Source of the DNA: Gnetum montanum
Taxonomy: Eukaryota > Streptophyta > Gnetopsida > Gnetales > Gnetaceae
Direction of reading: 5' to 3'
DNA: 64,000 bases
Assembly (NCBI GenBank): GCA_015680685.1
Contig: MNCI01017954.1
Location: 124,958-188,957, forward strand
Shown piece after piece: positions 12,947-26,085 of this stretch; within the stretch, counting starts at the first letter, position 1, and every line of letters begins with the position of its first letter. The position numbers and the translations under genes are program-made. A model generated the notes under the pieces. The model saw only the letters and a program-made list of their open reading frames with translations. It did no database searches and was not told where the DNA came from.

Positions 12947-14662
12947 GTTATGTAATGGATATATGATATATTATGCTGGACAATGGTTTTATCTGTGATT
13001 GTATGATAACAATCTATTCTCTTTGATAAGAATTATGTCAGTGTTACGGATGATATGGTATGTGCACATGTGTTGCTCTTAGCATGTGCAAAAATCATAG
13101 TTGATGCAAGTTACCTTGTACCCTGCTCCTCTACAGTAGTGTAGCACTTGTTGACTATCTAGCTGGGGAAGTGTAAAGGCTTCCCACTTAGTTTTATACT
13201 AACTTTATTTAATTACAAGTGGAAGTCACAGAAGCATAGATGAGCATGAAGAGGGAGAGTAGAGAAGGGGAAAATCGTTAGGGCTTGGTTACTATATATT
13301 TCCATGTGCATTTGTATGGACTCTTCATCAATGTATGAAACTATTTGTACTCTTATGTATGCGATGATGATGTTTATGTGTTTTTGTATCTTCTTGAAAT
13401 AGTGTAGATTTTTTATTTATGTAGAGATATTCAGTTTTCTCATTATAATGTATGTTTAGTTTTTGATGTGGCATGAAATTTTGTGCAATTTAACCTTCCT
13501 TAATATAGTGTAGACATCATTAGTTTTTAATTTATCATGCTTCCATTGTAAGATTACTAGTGATCCTGGGCATCACCCTATCGTAACTAGGGTGCGGTGT
13601 TACAAGCACATTGCACCATCTAAGCATTGCCTAACCTACCAAGCATTAAAAAATTAAAAATAATACTTAACATGAAGGACTTATATATCATATTTTTTTA
13701 CCACATCATTTAGTTATAAAATGAAACTTCAAATATGAGACAAGTAACTCAAAATTTGGTTGAACACATATTGTAATGAAAGATTAGCAACCAATGACTC
13801 ATATACATCATCAAGAAGAATTAAATCAACTTTCTTTGTTACATAACCATTACTATAAGAAGGCATCATAATGTTTTCTTAAAATCTTGTAAATTTGTGT
13901 TTTAGGATTCAAGAAAAATTTTTGCCTGAATAAAAGAAGTAGAAATTTCAACATTGATTGAAGAAGGTGGGAGTGATATAGAATCCCCTAGAGGGGAATT
14001 ATAGGAAAATTAGATTCATTAGAGAAAAATCAAAGAGAGAAAAATTATATTTATTGAAAAATATTAGATTCACCAAAGAAACATCAAATCCTTTAGAATT
14101 AATTCCTTCCTTCCCTTAATCATTGCACTTTTGACTATATTTATTAGAATGATGTATGATGCCATAAAATTTGATATGTCATCCTTCAAGTGGAGTGATG
14201 AGTCTAAATTTTGATAGGCCATGTCAACATAATAACATAAATGCATGCTCTACTTTGTTAACACAATATCATTTTTGCAAGTGTAATAAATGCCTATATA
14301 AATGTGTTCATCCATCACATCCATGACACTATTGGATCGATAACATAGAGAAACTTTGTTAGCTTGTTCCCATGAAATTTAGCATTGATCATTAAGTATT
14401 CATAGCATGAACTAAGTGGATTGTACAAAGTCTTATTTGAGTGATCATGTACCTAAATACATTTTCATGGCAACAATAAGTTTGAGATCCATTTACCTTC
14501 ACAACAATAATAGCATTAACTTAATATTTTTTAATTCCAAATTAAGTTTAATTATTCTTATAATTATGATGATTCATTCAGTGGTATTTTGTAAGTTCAT
14601 TTTAAGCCTTGGACTCAAGAAGTATTTCATGTGCCATGTGTCTGTAGTTCTAGCATGTTTAG
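12947..14662 (+). other. Unassigned AT-rich stretch between elements G and H
   Basis: No gene is supported. A block from about 13035 (TGTTACGG) to 13604 (GGTGTTACA) has a TATATATT at about 13293 and LTR-like ends, so a degraded solo LTR is possible, but no flanking duplication is visible. The remainder is AT-rich and unrecognised. Confidence 0.3.
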
Positions 14663-15877
14663 TTGAGGTTTGTGCCTCTTGAGCATGTACCTTTGCCTCT
14701 TATATCATACTTTGAGGTTGTATGTATGTCTAAAGCTTCTTAGGATGTTTCCAACCTCATTCAGACACCTTAAGGTTCTTCCAATATATTTTCTTATGTC
14801 TCAAGTCTCATCTATATCTAACACTTAATGTCTTGGCAAAGGGGGTGCACTGATACTCCTACGTCTCCTACTTGCACTTAGTGTCCTGGCAAAGGGGATG
14901 CACTAATATCCCTAAGTCTCCTACTTTCACTTAGTGTCCTAGCAAAGGGGATGCACTAATATCCCTATGTCTGCAACTTGCCTAGGTTTAGGTCCAAAGT
15001 ATCAAAGGTAAACTCTAATTAATCAAGGTTACATCGATGATCCTCCATTAATGCTTGAACATTGATGAACCTCCATCATTACATTACAAAAACTATAAAT
15101 ACTTGGGATAAGCTCTTGCACATATCATTGGTAACTTAGGCATTTTTTTTGAACTTTTGGCATTCAATTTATATGAAGAGATCCTTCTCCGCTAGGTATG
15201 TTTATTTCCATCCTATGTTGTGTGTGTTTTGGGTCATCTCTTTCATAAGTATGGAAAAAATCTATCAAAGTGCTATCTTACTTTATGTAGCCTTGAACCA
15301 TTTGATCGATCTAGAGTCCAGTGTTTGCACAATGAATAAAGCTTATAATTTTCCTTTGTTTCATGAATTAGATGCCCTAAAACATAAAACTATCAAAAAT
15401 ACTTATTTCATTCCCATTTCATTTTTGTTGTATTGAGCTACAATAATTCATCCTTATCCAAGGAGATCACAATTGTACAACATTGTCTTGCATCATTGAG
15501 GTTGTGACTAGAAGTCATTTATTTCTTTTTGCATGTGGTGTTGCACCTACCCCGAAGGGATTGCAACATGTATGGATGTTTATGAGCATTACACCTATAC
15601 CATGAGGGATATCGATGCATGTACATTATTGTTTTATTTTATTTTGATATCCATAAAATATGTAAAAATTATAACTATTTTCTCATCTTTTTACCATGGC
15701 AACACAAGTTCTTACTATATGATATGTATTATAATATCTTTTATGCTTATTGAATGCAACAACATATACAAGTGTTCTTGTTAATCCACTTAACATTATC
15801 TTCAAAGATTGTGACCAAATTGCACTATGTTCCATTTAATATAATTCCATTGATCATAGTAGGTGAGACACCTATCA
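14663..15877 (+). mobile_element. Element H 5' LTR with three 53-bp tandem repeats in U3
   Basis: From about 15030 it aligns with the 3' LTR (36541-37368). The right end ACCTATCA at 15877 is sharp and is followed by the primer site. The left end is estimated from TTGAGGTTTGTGCC, resembling TGATAGGTTTGAGCC of the 3' LTR. Three tandem copies of a 53-bp unit (CACTTAGTGTCCTGGCAAAG…) occupy 14822-14980, and ACTATAAATAC, a TATA box, follows at about 15088. The repeats are absent or reduced in the 3' LTR. Confidence 0.65.
14822..14980 (+). repeat. 53-bp tandem repeat, three copies, U3 of element H
   Basis: Unit starts at 14822, 14875 and 14928, with a constant 53-bp period. It lies about 110 bp upstream of the LTR TATA box, where an enhancer array would be expected. 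Confidence 0.85.
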
Positions 15878-15895
15878 TTGGCATTGTTGTCAAAG
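15878..15895 (+). other. Element H primer binding site, tRNA-Asp type
   Basis: TTGGCATTGTTGTCAAAG directly follows the LTR end and resembles the complement of the tRNA-Asp 3' end (TGGCGCCGTTGCC), with CpG sites decayed to TG or CA. Confidence 0.65.
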
Positions 15896-15997
15896 AAGAC
15901 ATTGGTATATTACTTAAAAATACTTGTACATTTTTTATCTTAACATTTTTTTGCACTCAAGGATGTGTTTGTTTAACATTGTATGTAGGTTGGTACT

Positions 15998-18840
15998 ATG
16001 AATAATATGGCAAAGAACATTCAAAGTCCACAAATGACTTCTACTAAGAGAGATACTACTAAATGAAGGAGATCTAATGTCACATCTAAACACTTGGAGG
16101 ATGTGAGCCTACCATCAATTGGTTTGGCTTACCACCAAGATAATCTAGGAATGTGGTGTGATGATCACAAGTGGTTCTCTAAGGGATTATCTAAGGTTGC
16201 ATTACATGATCTCAAAGAGACCTTGATCAACATTGATCTAGATGATAATTACACATTTTACATGGCTTCATAGCTAATGTATAGTGACTATAAACACCAT
16301 TAGAGGTAAGAGCTCCAAGGTCAACTCACAAAAGTAGAGGCTCGCTACAACTTTTCATCTAATCACTTAGATGGACAGGAGGGTGATAAAGCAGCTAATA
16401 ATGGAAAAGGGCCAATCCACCATGAAGGCCCACGGTTAGCTACCACTCACCAAAGTATAGCTCTAACACATGATGCTGATCTAGTCCCTAGGTTCTACCA
16501 TCTACACTTGTTTCAATCATTTGATGGTGATGATGACCATTTGTTTGATTGGGGTCACTATCGTGAACTCAACAAAGCTGTTTCTATTTTATTAGGAAAT
16601 GTTCATGATAGTTGCAATAAACAAATCAACATCACAGATGTCCCAACTTATAGAAGACTTACCAACAATGATCCCTAACTTCACATGTACATAATTGACA
16701 ATGCTTGCTATTTATAGGGGATTGTTAGTGATTGGCAAAAGCTACAATTATTTCCTCGTATCTTCCTTGAACATGGAAAAACTTGGTACAAGTGTTTGTA
16801 CCCAAAATCAATTCAAAAATGGGTGGAGATGGTCCAAACATTCTATACCAAATTTCAGACCTATGATTATATTTCAAACATCTTAAAGGAGATGGCTAAA
16901 TGGATGCAAGGAGCTCATGAGTAACTAGACATTGCCATGGAAAAGTACATGAAAATTGGTCATTGTTGTTTGAACCATGACTTTAGCTAAAGAAAACAAT
17001 TAATCCATATCATGGAAAGGTCTAGATAGGAAACAAGAAAGTAGATATACATGTACACAATGGGCCAAGTACACAAAAATTTTCTGGCTCCAATCAAAGC
17101 ACTCCTAGACATCATTACAAGCATGTAAGGTGAATGACAAAAGTCATAATCAATTGAAGAGTATAATCATACTCTTGCATGTAGAAGGAAGATAAAAAAA
17201 CATTGCAAGTATAACTAAGCCTTCTATTATAATGAAGATCTTAGTACAAGACCAAGTCAGAACCAAAAAGGCCTTAACGAACTTGGTCCATAAGGTGGAC
17301 TAGGTATGGAATGTGATGGACAAAAAGATGACCACTACCACAAAGATGCAATAAAAGTAATTATATCATTGAATGTAGAGAGACATACAATGGAAAAGAT
17401 AAGAAAAAGATCTCATATTGTAAAAGTATCAAGGAAGATTCATATAAGGCTTCCTCATCCTTTAGTGATGAGGATATTTGTGAATATTATGTAGACCCTT
17501 ATAACACAATGCTACCTAGCTATCGTCCACATGATTGATGTAATTGAATGTGTTGGAATGCCTTTTAATCCCAAGATCATTAAAAGCCAAACAACGAGAG
17601 CTCCCTACCTTAGTTGATTGTATTATCTTAGAGATGCATATGTGTAGCCCATGCAGTAGTATCAATAGTAGCAAACTCTAAATTTTTAGGACATTACTCC
17701 ATGAAATCTTCCCACTGTGATGCAACAAGAGATGATGCTTTTCTCTAATCCCTACTTCCAAGGTATCTAGGTAGGTACTTACCAATATGCACATATGACA
17801 TCTTAATAGTACTTACCTACCCTAAGTAGTCTTGCCAATCAAGCTCGTCAACAATAACAACAATAACAACTTCTACTTCTTGATTCCATGAAGGGTGGAA
17901 TTCCTAGTCAACCACAACCCAAGCAAGCTAAATCTTGTAATATTGTCTACTACATTGATCATAATTTGATGTATGCTACTAGGAAATATTACTAAATAAC
18001 AACATATATTTTTGTAGGATGAAATCCAAGGTCCCATGGCAAAAAATTCTACTGTAAGCACAAACGTAAGCATTGTGGGACCAAGTCCACTACACCCTCT
18101 TGGTCTTATGAGGAGGATAACAATACAATAAAAATAGAAATTCACATTGAGAAGGTCCTGGTATCATTCCCTGAACACAATTAAAGCCAAATAATCATTT
18201 TAGAAATAATTTCTACTATTGTGTTTAGTAGATCCAACAAGATGATAATTGATGATGATAATGTTGTCACCATCTCTATGTTCAACATGGCTATGTGGGA
18301 AGTTAAGGAAGAAAATTTGTCTAAAAAGAGATTAGATCTAACAAGCCCATGGTGGAGATCCAAATTAGTGAAAAAGATTACTACCTAGCTATCTACAACT
18401 CTGGTTTGTGGGTCAACATCATCCTATTGCAATAGTACCTTAATTAGAGGCTTACTCCTCTTAAAAGTACTAACATTTAGCTAGAGTTAGTAGAGCAATC
18501 TTACACATACCTCATGAGACAGGTAAATGATGTGATGATAACATTAGCAAATTGATTGTATCTTGTAGATTTTATAGTGATCAAACCAAAAAATAAGGTA
18601 GAGGATAACTTTCTTGTCCTCATGGGAAGGACCTAGTTAAGCACCATCAATGCTAGGTTAGTACTCTATAACCTTTACATTGAAATTGGTAGGAGATATG
18701 AGCCTAGAAAAATGCACTACAAGAAGATAATTTGTGATCCTTCCCAGTCATGTAGCATCATATGAATATGCCATTTAGATAAATCAAATAGAATCTTTTT
18801 CTTCAATGGACAATACTTGAAGCATCATAAACAACATCTT
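15998..18840 (+). pseudogene. gag: Element H gag-protease remnant
   Basis: The frame starts MNNMAKNIQSPQ at 15998 and is broken by stops and frameshifts. The capsid part is recognisable around 16480-16960: LHLFQSFDGDDDHLFDW, then KLQLFPRIFLEHGKTWYKC and KSIQKWVEMVQTFYTKF, the usual Ty3/gypsy Gag pattern. A cysteine/histidine patch FYCKHKRKHCG near 18048 stands where a zinc knuckle would be but is not canonical. A protease-like segment follows at about 18540-18700 (VDFIVIKPKNKVEDNFLVL then MGRT and STINARL), matching the element C protease (VDFLVIEVNSNKGDFPIIMG). No RT follows. Confidence 0.65.
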
Positions 18841-21651
18841 TTATCTCTAAGTGTGACTAACACTTAATCTCTATGCTATACTTAGAGGTATACCAAGTGA
18901 TTAATGTGGACTAGCATGAGGGAGGAATCCTCCACACCATATTAAAATTTTCTTTCATTTTCATTATTTTTGTTTGTGTGCTTAATAAAGTTGATGTATT
19001 TAGCAAGAATATTTTGAATTTTTTGAGCTTAATGGGTAATGATTTAGGATATTTTCTTAAGTATGTGTGTGTATTTTTTTGTATGTATGGGGAAACCATT
19101 TAATGTGATTTATGAATGCTCACCTAATGAGCCAATGGTGGATTTTTGAGTTATAGATGCAATGATGATGTTAGAGTGCTGAACAAGTTGAAAGTGGAGC
19201 CTTGGTTGATGGAATGCTCACACAACATAATCCATCTATTCACGTTTCCTCTATCCTGGTGAACTAGACTTAGATTCAACAAGGAGGTAGGACTCACCCT
19301 ATAAGTTGTTGAAGCTAATGCTACTCGAATTGTGGGTAGGAGATGGGTTCACACCTTAGGCTATGAGTTTTGGAATCATGGATGAGTGCTTAGTTGTTGA
19401 CAATAAAAGGGTGTGTCATCGAGGATACTAGTGATCAATCTAATTAATGTGATTGGACCAAGGTGCATGTGCTTATCATGCTTGACCACTTTGCATAAGC
19501 TATTTATGATCTTATGGACTTATACATGTCATGTAGTGAGGGGCAAAACCTCATGTTCATGCAAGGCAAAGAGTTTAGGTGTTAATCTAACACTTTATTC
19601 ATTCCTAAAATTTTCACACACCATTTAAAAACCCTCTTATGATTAAAAAGAGAGAAAGAAAATAAAGAAAAATTATGAAATATTAAGGATAATAATGATT
19701 AGAAGATGAGGTAATGAAAAGAGTAATATAATACCAAGTTTATCAATTCATGCAAATTGGTACTCTTACCATCCTAGAAAAATCTTATAATTGCTTAATT
19801 AAGATCAAAATAGGAGGTTGAATCAACATCCATGAAAAGCCTATCTCATGTTCAACTTGTTGCCTAGGTCACTTAACTCTCGAATGTGATAGTTTAATAT
19901 AATTTATTGCTCCATTCCCATGGCCATGAAGGCCTAGAAGTTTATTTCTTAGCAAACTTTAGTAATGTCATATATTGCTTCCACCCAAATCTTGAATCCA
20001 TTTATTCATTAGGATCAAGCTCATAATCCTTGACCCAAACTATGAAAATACCCATCATGAGAATCCCAATTACTTGGTCATGACATTGTAATAATAGGAT
20101 TGCGATCGATTAGCACAAGGAAAGGAATCAACGGGAGATTTTCGATAAATCAAAATTCAGGGAACCTACTAGGCATACATATACGAACTTAGGAAACCCA
20201 AATTAACATTTTGACTTCTAGATGATCTATGACATGTTGCCTTGGTTTTATTTTACTAATGATTAAACCATCGAATAATCAAAACTAGATAATACTAGTA
20301 AGTGACAAGTGTAATCTTATGCTTAAAAGAGAGACTTGAAGGTCAATTCCTATTATATGGATAAGTAGCTATGAATGGATGTGGTAATGGATCTCTCGTA
20401 GGATGTAGGATGTGCTCACATATTCCCATAAGCTAACTAAATGGTTTTTTGGGGATTTGATGATGTTCCATTTTCACCTTCTATCTTTTATTTATTGGTC
20501 ATTCTTGATCTCTTTCTATCCACTCTTTGCATTGTGATGTATGCCAAGAAGTTGATTAGGGTAAGTTGAGGATGAGATTTGGACATCCAAGGGGCTAGAC
20601 TCATGTTTATGTTGATGTATCACTGGTTGCTGGAAATCCATGGATGTTTCATCAACAAGATTTACAAGGATAAGAAAGACAGGTACCTTTTATGAGGAGA
20701 ACCTACTTGTGAATCTTTGGTGGCTTGGCATTATAAGTGAGTGAGTTCAAGCTTATCTCCCATAGATTATGGTGGTTGCATGACATAAGGTACTTGATTG
20801 ATCTTCCACTTATGCAAGTGTTAACTCTATGAGCTTCAAGGTTTAATCATGATAAACTTTTGCTAATTTACCTCACTTGTGCCTATCATTTGATTATTCA
20901 GTGCTCTAATTATCTCTCATTTTAGTAACCCCTCTTTAATAGTCTTTCGTTCATGGAAATCCATGAAATTAATAACGTGACTTATATTCCATGAGCCTAG
21001 ATGTCATCCAAGGTAATATTTTAATGTTTTAGTCTTCTTGGTCTTCTTATGACTTGTTTAGTTTGATGTAAGGAATATTGGACAAGTTTTTATCTTTTTT
21101 GTACCTCTAAGGGTCGACAAAAATGAGGCAAGAACATGAGAAATCATAATTTAGTGACTTTTTCTCATATAAGGAGCATTGATTCACCCCATGCATTAGT
21201 GTAGTGATGTTAGTGCCCCTACACTAGAATACATCTTATGTGCTAACAAATCCATATTAAGTGGGGGTTGAATCCGAACTCATTTCTCTTATCATTTTCT
21301 TTCTTGTTATTTGTTTTTCTTATCCCCATTACTCCAAACAAGCAAACTCTACTAGATATTTGTCAAAGGCTAGATTCTAGTGATTATATTACACGTTTTT
21401 CTTCCTTGTTCTTCTTGTTGATGTTATTTGTGTGGTTCGAGCTTGGTGTCTTTTCATCTAGTCATGGGGAAGAGACATCATTTCATGTGTGTACTTAATG
21501 ATCTTTGTAGTTATTTAAATATTTCTACCCTAATTTTTGCTTACCCATACATGTCATGATTTAATGGTTATGATGATGTTTCCCTTATGCTTCTATAGGT
21601 TTTACTTATCATTGTTTCGATGTGCATTTTTTATAATGGTAGTGTAATGCC
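18841..21651 (+). promoter_or_regulatory. Element H spacer with hairpin and internal promoter-like block
   Basis: No convincing gene. It carries the hairpin at 20659-20715 and a block at 21194-21222 with the words CATTAGTGTAG and GCCCCTAC, both also in H's own 3' LTR U3 (36465-36486). TCTAGTCATGGGGAAGAG at about 21457 matches the exon-like stretch of element B near 3350. The ORF3 start probably lies near 21652. Small open frames such as 21268-21498 look incidental. Confidence 0.55.
20659..20715 (+). other. Element H copy of the conserved spacer hairpin
   Basis: GATTTACAAG (20659-20668) pairs with CTTGTGAATC (20706-20715) over 10 bp with one T-G wobble. The 3' side GAGGAGAACCTACTTG matches GGGGAGGACCCACTTG of element F. 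Overall span is 57 nt, as in F. Confidence 0.7.
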
Positions 21652-21884
21652 CAAGGAATTTATTTGATTTTTAGCATATTTCATAGCTCATCATGCTATG
21701 ATCATTATGTTCTGGTTTTCTTGACAAAGTAGGGAGAAGATTCGAAAATCTTAATTCTCAATCCATGGTCTTGGATGTGAACCACTGATCCTGAAGGAGG
21801 AAGAGGAAGGATATTGATCACAAGATGTTAAACCTATTTTTAGAAGGCCTTTACTAAGAAAAAGATTTGGAAACAAATAGTCAT
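21652..21884 (+). pseudogene. Element H ORF3, 5' fragment
   Basis: A possible start ATGCCCAAGG at 21652 lies about 990 bp after the hairpin, the same order as in F, G and D. The encoded sequence is short and broken. The call rests on position, because element E cuts the reading frame at 21885; the rest resumes after 34028. Confidence 0.35.
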
Positions 21885-22749
21885 TGTACTAACCTAAATC
21901 GTCGGTGTGAGGCTGGAATGGAAACAAATACCGAGAGATCGTCAAGCAGCCACAGCTGACCTTGCCTTCGCTTGAGGGCAAGCTGGAAAAAGGAAGGAAG
22001 GTAGAGTACCTTGGATGGTTTGCACGCAAATCAACCAAGGACTTCCCCGAGCGTAAGTTATCGCTAGCACTGGGGTTATTGTAAACAGTGTAAATGGAAT
22101 GCAAACAACGATATGAAATGTAAACAGAGCGTACCAAATTATAAATAAAGCGTAAACAGAGATATATTATAAATAAAGCATAAACCAAAGTAAATAATGT
22201 AAATGGAAGGCAAGAATGAAATTGTATTGTATTGTTCAAACAGGAATATGCATCAGTCAAAACATAGTTGCACATGTGTGGATGGCAAGTCAAACGCCTA
22301 GCCCCAGAATGATATGACACGATGATGTGATGATGAAATCGGCTGAACGTGAGAAATACTTGGAAGCCAATAATCAGGTTTGTCGAGCGCCCAAGGATTG
22401 AAAATTCTGTCTTTCTTCAAAGTTGCCAATCTCTCCAATTTTTTTTTCGTCTTCCAATCTCTTCTCCTCCTCCCAGTTGCTAATTATTACGCTATGCAGT
22501 GTCTAAAAAAGTAACCAAAGTGTACTTAGCCAAAACCAAACATTTTGAACCTAAAACTTTTGATTCTGGATGCTGGAAGTTGGTGCAGTCGCTTGTGGAC
22601 CCTAAGGGGACCTTGCTTGTTGAATCATGGGCCATCAGGGGCTATTTCAGAGGTCTCCAAGTTTGGTCACATTGTACTCATGTTGGGCAACAACATGACT
22701 TAGCTTGATTCTTGTCTAAAAGTGCTAGGCCAAAATTAGTGGTGTTTCA
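21885..22749 (-). mobile_element. Element E 3' LTR (865 bp, internally deleted)
   Basis: It matches the right LTR almost throughout but lacks the segment corresponding to about 33048-33758, which holds the TATA box and the 71-bp tandem repeats. The inner end GTGTTTCA is followed by a purine-rich tract on the minus strand (complement of GGCCCCTCTTTG), the likely polypurine tract. Confidence 0.85.
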
Positions 22750-23939
22750 TTGGCCCCTCTTTGTTGACGTTTGGAGGAATCCACCCGAGAGGCATTAACA
22801 AAGAAGTGCAAAACACCATGAGCGACAAACCATCAAACATTAACCATTAGCCCCTGGTTGGATATTATCGCACCATTTTCAAAAGTACATGGGATTGAGG
22901 GGATGAGGTTCAAGATGCAAGGCATTGTAACCAGGGAAGTCGGGAGTTGCTCAAGGGTTATGATTGCTATCGAGATTGTGCGAGAGGGGTGCTCTCATGC
23001 GAATGAGCTGTATTTTGGTGCTTGTCCATAGCCAGTGTTCAGCAGACTCGGAGCCAAGACATAGGAAATGTGTTCTTTGGAGAAACGGGACTCTTATAGA
23101 GTGTTTACGAGGCCCATTGTAAACAGCCAAAGCCACGCGATGCCCCGCAACATGGTCTCTTTGAGACACAAGTGTAACTATTTTTTCAAGACAATTGCCT
23201 TTTCGCCTGGGGCTTGTATGAGAATGGCCAATAGTCTTTTGTTTGTGATGTCAACGGGGTCACGAAGACCTTTTCTGTGCATTTTTCTCTTTGACCTTTT
23301 GTGCTTTTTCTTTTCATGTTTTTTTTCTTTTCTCTTTATTTTGTCTGTTCCTTTTTCTTCATTTTTTTCTTTTCTCAGTCTTTTTGAAAGAGCTTGCTTT
23401 TTGTGCCATGCTCGTGTTTGAGCACTTGCATTTTGCATCATGTACTGTGTATCATGTTTTGCGTTGCAACTGCTTAGAGAGTTACAGTGTGCAACAGTGT
23501 TTCAAGAGTTTTGAGATGAGTGGAACGTATCAAGGGGGATGTAATTGAATCTGATAAGGGAGCATGATGGGGAATATGGAATGTATCAGGAGTCAAGAAT
23601 GTACTTATGAATGGATTGATTAACCCAGTCATGTGCGTTAGGATAAACATGATACCTTGTTGTCATGATGAAGTGCATCTATGCACGAATGCCTCAGAAG
23701 TGTCATCCTGTAAACACAACTCCAAGAAGACAAGAAAACCACAAATGAAACAGTCAGCTAAATACTTTAAACAAGGAGATGGAGTCACCATGTGCAATTT
23801 ACAAAGTAGATAGAATCATGAACAGCATCAGCTTCATTAGGGCCCATGAGATGAATCATGCAACAAGTCTTTGTGGAACATGAACAATTGATTGCAGCGA
23901 CACATATTTTCAAATTTTTCCTGGTCGTTGATGATGTCA
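22750..23939 (-). other. Element E 3' noncoding interior
   Basis: Lies between the 3' LTR and the F insertion. A strongly biased run at about 23270-23400 (T/C-rich on plus, A/G-rich on minus) produces long but low-complexity open frames on both strands. I see no recognisable domain. Confidence 0.5.
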
Positions 23940-23944
23940 CCAGG
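23940..23944. repeat. Target site duplication of element F (left copy)
   Basis: CCAGG at 23940-23944 before TGATGAGT is repeated as CCAGG at 27833-27837 after ACTCATCA. Confidence 0.9.
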
Positions 23945-24744
23945 TGATGAGTCGTGTGCTGGTGGCTGTGATATCACGTACGTGATATCTCAGCTGATGG
24001 GATATCGCGTCACGCCTCAATGTCTATAAATAAGAGGCGGCTCTCCCTCATTTGACATCCCAGTTTTAGAGTAGCGAAGCTCTGGCAGTTTGATCCCTCC
24101 AGAGTTAGATTTTTTTCCCGTGTCTGCCCGCAGTGTGGTGAATGTGATTGTATGGTGTCTTTATTCGAGTGTGCCGTACTTGGACACGCACATGATCGGC
24201 AATAAAGATCGAGATTACTTCATCATTGTAACATTCACTTAGTTTATTTACTTGTTATTTATTTAATGTTATTTATTGCTTTCATAGCGCGATGTGAGTA
24301 CGACTTGACTACGAGCATCTACGGGTGTGTACGGCTAGTTAAGGAATCGGTTACCCATCGCGATTAGTCTCTCACCCTTAAACTCCTAGAAGCGGAACGA
24401 GTACGACTTGATTACGAGCATTTAAGTGTGACTGCTTGGTAGCCCAGTGGTGTAGCTAGGGGGATCTACGCTTGGTAACCCAGTGGCGTATTTCGGATCT
24501 GCGCTTGGTAATCCCAGTGGCGTACCTAGGCCTATACTTGGTAGTCCCAGTGGTAGTCATGCACGAAGTCCAAGATGTGTACGGTTGATCAAGGAATCGG
24601 TTGCTCGTCGCACTTAGGCTAGATTAGATTTTCTTACCCTTTTCCTCCTAGCTTAGCTTAGTTAGTATTATTTTCCACTGCCTTCAGGAGTAGCGTAGAT
24701 TAGGAAACACATCATACACCTCATCTAGACTAAACCATACATGA
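23945..24744 (+). mobile_element. Element F 5' LTR, 3' end deleted
   Basis: Aligns to the 3' LTR from TGATGAGT. It lacks about 70 bp of the palindromic GATATC/CGTACG array, has one extra copy of the CTTGGTAAYCCAGTGGCGTA motif at about 24470, and stops near 24744, missing about the last 150 bp together with the primer site. The intact target duplication implies that the deletion came after integration. Confidence 0.8.
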
Positions 24745-26085
24745 CATCTAAGATCTAGGTATTATTGCAATATGGTTGTACTAAGATCCTTGTAGATCTA
24801 ATGAAAAATGGGAGTAAGAGTAATCAAAAGGGCACTCAAAAATCAAACGTTGCTCTAGGGGGTCCCACTGGAAAGACATGCATCCATGCCTGAACGTTGG
24901 CGGCTTCTCTAGATTCAGTAAAGTGAAAAAAAAAGAGAGAGAAGAAGAAGAAAAGAAAAAGAAGTGCCATAAAACAAAAATCACTCCTCCCTTGTACTAA
25001 ACGCCAAGTGATTGTACGCCTTGTTGTCATGGTACTCTCACAGTTGTTCATCATGGGATGAAATAATGCGATGTCACTATTTAGAGGAATGGACTTGGTC
25101 TTGATCTTGGAATGACAGTTTAATGACACATTAATCATGCTTTACACGCAGGATTCATTGTGCCCTGCGACAGTTACCTCATGTCCCGATCTCTACGATC
25201 CCTTTCTCTACTTCATCTCATCTCACTGTTCGTGTAATTGTAGCTCATGTCCCGTGTAACATAAAATTTTCATCTCATTCCGGTGATATTTACATGTGTG
25301 TGTTTTGTGGAGTTAGTGCAGATTACATTTAACCCTTCTAGTGCCCACGGACACTTTCAGTGTGATTACACAAGGGCATAATAGGTTGAAACCTGCTTTG
25401 GGGAGGACCCACTTGTGTAATTTTGTTGTAATCTTCATTAATTCTCCAACTAGAACACACAATCTCTTACCCTTAGCTTAATTTTTCAATTGATTTTCTT
25501 TCTCTTATTACCATCACATAGCCTTTTTCTCTACCCTCTGAGGTCCTTAATGATAAATTCCACACCATCATAATTTTCGTGCCTTCAAAACTAGTTGATT
25601 ACCCTGAAACCCTTTAGTCCTTATGTCCTTAGTTTACATCAATTAATTTCAAAAGAAATATTAAAAATTCGGTACATTCTCTACGACTTGTGATTGTGCA
25701 TCCCTTGCTTTCATATCCACAACTAGGTTGCTGGTACTCCGATTTTCATTCCGTTTGAACCTAGAACCCGGAGTGTTCAGCTTAGTCGTGGGGGAAGGGG
25801 CACATGCCGAATAGTGCATAAATTTTTTGAAATTCATCATCACCCAAAGAACATATTTAAGGGTAATTAGTTATAAAATAAAAAGTGGAATGTGTCAAAA
25901 ATAATTTCATCCCCTTAGTTATACCAGAAAATTAAATTGGGAAGCCACCTAAGTCACAAGATCCATTATTACAATTTTCGGGCATGATCACACGCTAGAA
26001 CATAAGATCTTTAATTAAGGAAAGTAGTAAGGTATAACTTGATTTCCTAAACAACCTTACTAATGCTTGACCTGTGTGATTGCAG
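24745..26085 (+). promoter_or_regulatory. Element F spacer with hairpin; internal promoter block deleted
   Basis: Homologous to the spacers of G and B. AAAGACATGCATCCATGCCTG is at about 24872 and the hairpin at 25365-25421. At about 25673 the sequence passes from TTCGGTA straight to CATTCTCTACGACTTG, whereas B has about 145 bp between the same two words, including the TATA box and GATATC words. It ends in the acceptor TGATTGCAG (26077-26085) before the ORF3 start. Confidence 0.65.
25365..25421 (+). other. Element F copy of the conserved spacer hairpin
   Basis: ATTACACAAG (25365-25374) and CTTGTGTAAT (25412-25421) pair perfectly. The inner stem AGGT-TGAA-ACCT lies at 25383-25394. GGGGAGGACCCA separates it from the right arm. 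Compared with H and G several pairs have changed on both sides together. Confidence 0.75.

Noticed and set aside
13035-13604. Possible solo LTR (TGTTACGG … GGTGTTACA)
   Set aside because: The ends look LTR-like but flanking pentamers do not match and no second copy is present; left as a note only.
23178-23548. Lysine-rich and phenylalanine-rich open frames on opposite strands
   Set aside because: They are produced by a T/C-rich low-complexity tract with no domain or conserved context.
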